This document shows positions 58,400 through 64,000 of a stretch of 64,000 bases of DNA, piece after piece; within the stretch, counting starts at the first letter, position 1, and each line of letters starts with the position of its first letter. The notes below the pieces were generated by a model. The model did not search any database. It had not been told where the DNA came from and was given only the letters and a program-made list of their open reading frames with translations. The translations under genes and the position numbers were made by a program. Origin of the DNA: Wurfbainia villosa (Eukaryota > Streptophyta > Magnoliopsida > Zingiberales > Zingiberaceae); contig CM046008.1 of the NCBI GenBank assembly GCA_025175895.1, positions 21,717,255 to 21,781,254 on the forward strand, given 5' to 3'.

Positions 58400-59400
58400 T
58401 GTGGACCAACAATTAAGAAGTCAAGGGATACCCTTAGACTCTGATAGACATATCTTTATTGTAGACATATCCTTACGGATGGTCAAGTTGTTGAGATTAT
58501 AGTATGATTATGTCTCTCAGATGTGCGTATAATCCGAGAGCAATCGGTTGTAGTTTCGGATGAACTCCTAGCCTTGTTGTTGCTTAGGCAAGTGGAGTAG
58601 GCGATCGAAATGATTGCGGAAATTAGTTATGGTTTCGAATATCACATATGAGTGATAATTTTGTTGGTATCAGTGTTGCTAAACACTATAGAAATTGGAA
58701 GAATGTAAATTGTGATTATAGGAGATGTTGGAAGGGATATTTATCTGTCCCAGTATTCCTCCTTGAGAAGATCCGGAACTCTTTGTTGAAAGAGAGATGA
58801 ACCTTGAAAAGTATGCATCGATTATCGATGATGGAATACAGTAGTTGTCGTGATGAATATCCTCCGTTGGGGATAGATGATCTGTTTAGATCAACAAAGG
58901 ACACCTGTGTATACTCTAAGTTGAATTGCGACTGGAGCGTTGACATTGTAATGACATGGTGTCATACAATTATCAGTGTCGTGATGATTAAAATATATCA
59001 TCAGTGTAGAGTAAAGAGAATGCAGGTGTGTAAAGACAACAATTTCATACTTGGTATGAATTGTTATGAGTTTTGATTAAGTTGCTAGACTAATTAACGA
59101 TTTAGTCGCCTCTGGATTTGAGAATCGTGTATCCTGTACACGATTGGATCAGTTTGTGGTTGTTGGAGTTGCGTAACCTGGCCACTGTTGATTGTGGTAG
59201 TTGGAGTTGCACACTCGACCACCGTAGATGGTGGTTTGCCTTGTATGGTTTGGTTAGTACTGTAGATGTGGATAGAATGTCTTAGCATTACTATATCACA
59301 GATTTGTTTGACAAAGGTGATGTTGGAAATCATTTAGTTGGAAGCTGGTGAAACCAGTTTACAGGATCTAGACGGCGGTTAACTTTTACACGAGTATTAG
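58400..59400 (+). pseudogene. Protease (rest) and RT region relic of element B
   Basis: 58425-58480 (CAAGGGATACCCTTAGACTC...GACATATC) aligns with the protease of A (CAAGGGTTGCCCATTAGATT...). From about 58600 the place of RT is too decayed to identify motifs. It is also about 300 bases shorter than in A. Confidence 0.5.
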
Positions 59401-59760
59401 TTAATCCTTCTAGAGTGGATAAAAGGATGATGTACGCAAATGCGTCGTTTCAGGGATCGAAACGATTCCAATGTAGTTGAATGAGACATATCTTATGCCT
59501 ACGTCAATTAAGAAACTACGAGATAGGCTGTCATATACATGACATGATTTTAGTAGTTATTATCTGGATTTGTGGATGTATGGAGCAGAAGTGCTCATTG
59601 AATTTAACTAGCTACTCAGTAGCTACTATAGAGTTACTGAAACATGAACAGTTGCAACAAGGGAGATTGGTCACTATAGTCTTCCATGCTCTTACAGCGT
59701 GTGTGGAGTGTATCTTGGTTGGTTGACGGATTTCTCTTTTGAGAAAATAATTCTCCGTCT
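59400..59760 (+). pseudogene. RNase H relic of element B
   Basis: ATCTTATGCCTACGTCAATTAAG (59488-59510) aligns with the TCTTATGCCTCCCGTCAACTAAA segment of the RNase H of A, and TTATTATCTGGATTTG follows at the expected distance. There are many substitutions and small gaps. Confidence 0.55.
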
Positions 59761-59789
59761 CTAATAAGGATAGTGGGTTATGGAGTTGC

Positions 59790-60450
59790 TATGTTTAAGG
59801 AAGAGTTGCTACAGAAAGCACATCATTCGAGAGGGGCTATATACCTTGTGGTACTCAGATGTACCGAGAGTTGAAACGTTTATACTGGTGGAATGGTATA
59901 AAGAGAGTTATAGCAGATTTTGCTGCTCGATGTTTAGTATGCCAGTAGGTGAAGGCTGAACATCAGAAACTCGCTGGATTGCTCTAGAAAATTCCAATTC
60001 CAGAATGGAAGTGGGAGCATATCACGATTGATTGCATTACGGGATTGCCTAGAACCCGTGAAGGACGTGATGCAATTTGGACAATCATGGATCGACTAAC
60101 CAAGTCAGCTCACCTTCTGCCTATGCGTAGAATGGACTTGTTGGATCGTCTGGCAGAGTTGTACTGCCGAGAAATTATCAGATTGTATAGGGTACCTATG
60201 AGTACCATATCTGATAGAGACCCACAATTTACCTCACAATTTTGGTAGAGTCTGCATCAGACCATGGGCATAGAGCTTCGACTCAGTACGATGTTTCATC
60301 CGTAGATGGATGGATAGTTTGAGCGTATGATTCAGACATTGGAGAATCTATGGAGATTTTGTGTCATGGATTTCAGAGGCAGTTAGGAGGACCACGTTCA
60401 TTCAGTGGAATCTGCCTATAACGATAGAAGAGTTACGTAGACTGGGGACG
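59790..60450 (+). pseudogene. Integrase relic of element B
   Basis: The H2C2 region (QMYRELKRLYWWNGIKRVIA, CLVCQ, then TAG where A has Gln) is followed by the core segment 60045-60248 (GRDAIWTIMDRLTKSAHLLP, LYRVPMSTISDRDPQFTSQF). After a TAG the sequence decays (60249-60450). The first catalytic Asp is present (MDR). Confidence 0.83.
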
Positions 60451-60545
60451 GAAACCATCCGACTCGTAAAGGTTGGATGACAACATCATACCAATGAGGA
60501 GGCTATGTAGGAGCTGGAAGATACTATCCGGGCTCGATAATCTCA
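60445..60545 (+). pseudogene. Chromodomain relic of element B
   Basis: GTAAAGGTTGGATGACAACATC and GAGGAGGCTATGTAGGAGCTGG align with the chromodomain end of element A, including the same TGA at the conserved Trp. A further TAG replaces the Trp of EEATWELE. Confidence 0.72.
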
Positions 60546-60639
60546 TCTGTTAACGTGAGGAAGGTATGAGGTCCTTTCGGAAACTTGCTTGAAGTAAATT
60601 TTTGCATGTTAGTATGAAATTTGGGGACCAAATTTTTAT

Positions 60640-60652
60640 AAGTGGGGGAGAA
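60640..60652 (+). other. Polypurine tract of element B
   Basis: AAGTGGGGGAGAA lies directly before the 3' LTR start TGTAAAATACCG. Confidence 0.93.
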
Positions 60653-61891
60653 TGTAAAATACCGTAGAAAAAAATATATAAATAAAATAAAATAAAATGT
60701 TGGATAATTGGGAGAATACCCTATGGAATTTTCAAGAATTTTTAGAATTTTCTGGATTTAAACAGAGTTGTATGGATATTTTATGGGGATAAAGCGAACA
60801 GGCTTTTGTAAAGTCTGTTTAGGAATTAAATGGGTTAATTGGCGTGTTTATTTCACCTAATCCTTTCCGTTTCCCGTCGACTCCTTTTCCCCGACTCATT
60901 TTCTTCCCTTCTCGGCCGATGGTGCGCGATTCTCCTTCTCTTCTTCTTCTTCGCTCCTTTGATCACCGATTCCTCTTCTCCACTCGTTGCCGTCGAATCT
61001 AGCCCTTCTTGCTCGCCACGCCTCGATCGTTGACGGCCGACCTCGAGCAGCGCAAGCCTCAAGCGGTACCGAGCTCTCTCGTTGCTCTTCGATTGCCGGC
61101 AACCCAAGCTAGTTCGCTATTCCGGTCGGCTTGCCCTTTGCTCTGCCCATTCGCAGCCCTCGTGACCGACGACGTGAAGAAGCTCCATCGCCAACAGTGA
61201 GCACCTCCAGCAATCATCGACGTCTCTCGAGGAGATTTCGAGACCGAGAGGGAGAATCAGGGGGTTTCGGTTCTTTGCGATTCTTCCCTTGAGTTTGATT
61301 TCCTTCTCTTCTTCCGATTGAGCAAATCATCCTTATGCCACTCGATTTTGATCCATCGCCGGCTTCTTCTCATGATCTCGACAGCAGTGGGCGTGCCCAT
61401 TTTCCCTCGCTGTAGTGGAATGTCTCAGGTCGGTGTCTTTTCTCCCCAGCCTAGCCACCGTCTTGATAGCTTGACGGCTGACCATCTCTGCTGCGAGCAG
61501 TGACACGGTCATCGTCGGATCTCCTTCTGCAAGGTAAGTCCGACAGGGATGTTTTCTTCGATTGTAGTAAGATTTGGACTAAGAGATTTCTGTGACTCAT
61601 TTGTGATGGACTATTGGTATGGGATTTATCGGCAGATGGTTGATTGAGCTGTGATCTGTGATTTGTGGAGGAGTAGCTACGCTGCCATTGTGATTGGGGA
61701 GCACGACACGACTGTAGCTTGCGATGGTCTAAATGCTGATGCAACGAGGAGGAAAATCTGTGGTTGTAGCTTCGATTGGCTGGATCTCTTCTTGTAGATG
61801 AGCTATGGGTTTGAGAGCTCCGTTCCGTTGGATCGGCAGTTGATGGAGTTGAGCAGGGAATCTGAATTTGATAAGCAAGGAGTGGTAAGCC

Positions 61892-61914
61892 TATATATAT
61901 ATATATATATATAT

Positions 61915-61989
<75 letters not shown>
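61892..61989. repeat. Expanded AT microsatellite in LTR L6
   Basis: About 98 bases of alternating AT with one TCAT break near 61917. The corresponding site in the 5' LTR (about 50500-50513) has about 14 bases of AT, so it expanded after insertion. Confidence 0.92.
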
Positions 61990-61993
<4 letters not shown>

Positions 61994-62833
61994 ACTGTGA
62001 TTTGTAGATCAGAGGTAAGTGGTTGAGATTTTATGATTTCAGGTGATGAGGTTATTGGAGTTGGGATCAATTTCCTCTTATTCAGCTGAGATTTGATATC
62101 CTAAATTGGAGCCAGAGGTTGTACGATTGAGGATAAGCAAGGTGAGTTGATCTGGGTAATTTTATTAATTGGGTATTATGATGAAAGTGTAAGTAGTTAC
62201 AAAGCATGTTATTGATTTCAAATATTGGGGCAAAATTGACCATCATGATTTAATTTGGTCATTGGAGGTACAAATAAAATTGATGTAGGATTAGGAATTG
62301 ATCCTAATATTAGAATTGGTAATATAATTGGATCGTATATGTTTTGTTTGCAGGATTTTGGTTCGAGATATTCACGGACGTAAAGACGATTGGTGTCTAC
62401 AAAGCAGGTGGGTAATTTCCTACCTAGTCCGGGTAAATATATTGCATTCAGATTTAGTCATTGATATGAGCATGTTAGGTGTTCATATTACCTTGACCCT
62501 GCTCTCTTTATCGTATGCTTGAACTTATCGTTGGATATATTTATGCTCAATTGTTGATATCACATATACCCTATCATGATTTAGGAGTTATAGATGTGAT
62601 GTAAATTGACCTAAATGTTTAGTAGGGTGTAAATGTTAGTACGGGGGATGACCCAATTTATAAATTGGAAAAAGGTCATCTATGGGTAAGTAATGCCCTA
62701 AATGTAGGATTTATTTCCAATACCCGTATGTTGCATACTGTTACCAACCATGAGTTGTGTAATGGTTAAGTGAAGGGTGGTTAGTGTATCGCTGCGGACA
62801 GGTGGTCCCAGCTTGGTATGATTAGTCGAGTAT

Positions 62834-63019
62834 GACTCTCTATTGGATAGAGAGTGCGTCGATCAGTTGAGTACGACTCTCTATTGGAGAGAGAGTCAGG
62901 ATCAGTCGAGTACGACTCTCTATAAGATAGAGAGTTCGTCGATCTGTGGTGTACGACTCTCTACAGGATAGAGAGTGTATTGATTAGATGGGTACGACTC
63001 TTTGCTGAACAGAGAGTCT
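62834..63019 (+). repeat. 41-base hairpin array in LTR L6 (five units)
   Basis: Same array as 51355-51540, with a few changes that mostly keep the stems. Confidence 0.88.
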
Positions 63020-64000
63020 ATGGTAGATGGTTGTACGTGTGATAGCATACACATGTCATTTGCATGCATTCTGATGACATAGTCTCCCTTGGGGTTGAGA
63101 GAGTCGTCAGTCATCTTGCCTCCTAGAGCACTCCCCGAGGAGTAACTGGTGTAAGGGCAGAGCATCTGTTGTGCCGCACTCTACAACTATAGACAGTGGT
63201 AGTTGGAGTTGCGTGCAGTTGTCCTGGGTGCGTGGTACTCGACCACTCATTGGTAGTGTTAGTCAGAGTGGTCAGCAGCAGGGGCCCCTGTTGTGTAGCG
63301 AGCTCTTTACGCTCATATGCTACTTGATCATACTGCCCACTCGGCCACTCTATAGCAGTGGTTGGTGTGAGTTGGGACAGTTGTCATGTCGTGTCACCTA
63401 GGCCACACTGGGGTCGTGGTAGCGAGTAAGGGTGAGCAGGCATGACCATGCATGCTGCATTGTCGTATCTTATGGCACTTTGCATATTACCATATATAGA
63501 TACATATATGTATGTATATATATATATTGATGGTTGAGATTAATATATATATATATAGATACGGTCTATATATATATGATTATTGTGATGTTGCATTTGA
63601 TTGTACTATGCTTGCTGCATTTGGGTGTACATCATATTCATGCATGTTTCTTGCATTTGTTATACGATGGTGTCGGATACTGGTATAGGTTGGACAGACC
63701 ATTAGATACCTTGACCTGTAGCATGAGTAGATTATGTGTTGGTATTACTCTTCCTCTTATATATATGTTGGATATATGTTCAGGTTGGATCAGAGTAGCG
63801 TAGCAGACTTCAAGTATGTCTGCATTTTATGTTATTCATTTGGTTAGACGGTATATGCTTGTATTTATATACTATGCTAATATACCTGTTGTGCATCTAG
63901 ATTATGTTGTCGAAATACATGTGATATTACTTATATACATGTTTTCTATTACCTGTTGAGTTTTACTCACCACCCCCCGTGGACCCTGGGTTTTCTGTCG

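Larger units (their letters stand above)
49213..64000 (+). mobile_element. Chromovirus element B (Ty3/gypsy), coding region decayed, 3' LTR cut by window
   Basis: 5' LTR 49213-52980, primer site 52988-53000, internal region 52981-60652 with an inserted solo LTR (54986-58394), purine tract 60640-60652, 3' LTR from 60653. It is in the same family as element A. Without the solo LTR the internal region is about 4.26 kb against 5.09 kb in A. Gag, protease, RNase H, integrase and chromodomain can be followed only as relics. The possible left target duplication TAAAT (49208-49212) cannot be checked on the right. Confidence 0.92.
60653..64000 (+). repeat. 3' LTR of element B, cut by window end (copy L6)
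   Basis: Aligns with 49213-52560. Over a 180-base stretch (50821-51000 against 62300-62479) I counted 4 differences. The main length change is an AT tract at 61892-61989 where the 5' LTR has only a short AT run. About 420 bases should remain beyond 64000. Confidence 0.93.

Overview
This window is plant nuclear DNA made almost entirely of transposable elements nested in one another. I find no host protein-coding gene, no functional tRNA or rRNA gene and no prokaryotic signal. The element set points to an angiosperm with a repeat-rich genome: Ty3/gypsy chromoviruses with LTRs over 3 kb, a Ty3/gypsy Tat-type element with two RNase H domains, a SIRE/Maximus-like Ty1/copia element, an En/Spm-type CACTA DNA transposon and an RTE-type LINE. 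The species cannot be told from the sequence.

Layout: 1-2732 and 11603-11965 are two halves of one long gypsy LTR (minus orientation). A complete 8.9-kb copia element (2733-11597, plus strand, TSD CCATC on both sides) splits them. 11966-14030 holds two copia-type LTR remnants. 14031-16334 is the end of a different gypsy element (primer site plus one 2-kb LTR). 16611-27834 is chromovirus element A (minus strand) with both LTRs and recognisable gag, protease, RT, RNase H, integrase and chromodomain. 27835-32697 is a decayed Tat element (minus) interrupted at 28231-29973 by a copia LTR derivative. 32698-34386 and 43573-44651 are halves of a diverged gypsy LTR, split by a 9.2-kb CACTA element (34387-43572, TSD CTT). 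44652-45460 is an RTE LINE relic cut precisely by that LTR. 45461-46939 is unassigned. 46940-49212 is a second, decayed CACTA. From 49213 to the window end runs chromovirus element B (plus), whose protease region carries a solo LTR of the same family in the opposite orientation (54986-58394, TSD TGAGA).

The families function separately. In the copia and gypsy elements the LTRs supply promoter and terminator, the initiator-Met-tRNA-like primer site and purine tract prime DNA synthesis, and gag-pol supplies particle and enzymes. In CACTA-1 the TNP2-like transposase and a TNPA-like protein would act on the terminal and subterminal repeats. Every coding region I could follow is broken by stops or frameshifts, and several of the stops fit C-to-T change, as expected in methylated DNA. 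The relative order of insertions can be read from the nesting: Tat, RTE and CACTA-2 are older than the LTR and CACTA-1 insertions; element B came before the solo LTR inside it. I see no convincing previously undescribed system. The best leads are the head-to-tail plus antisense LTR arrangement in element B, the apparent non-autonomous history of element B, an expanded hairpin array in its LTRs, a tRNA-like module in the 14-16 kb LTR, and GC-rich islands at the same place in both CACTA elements.
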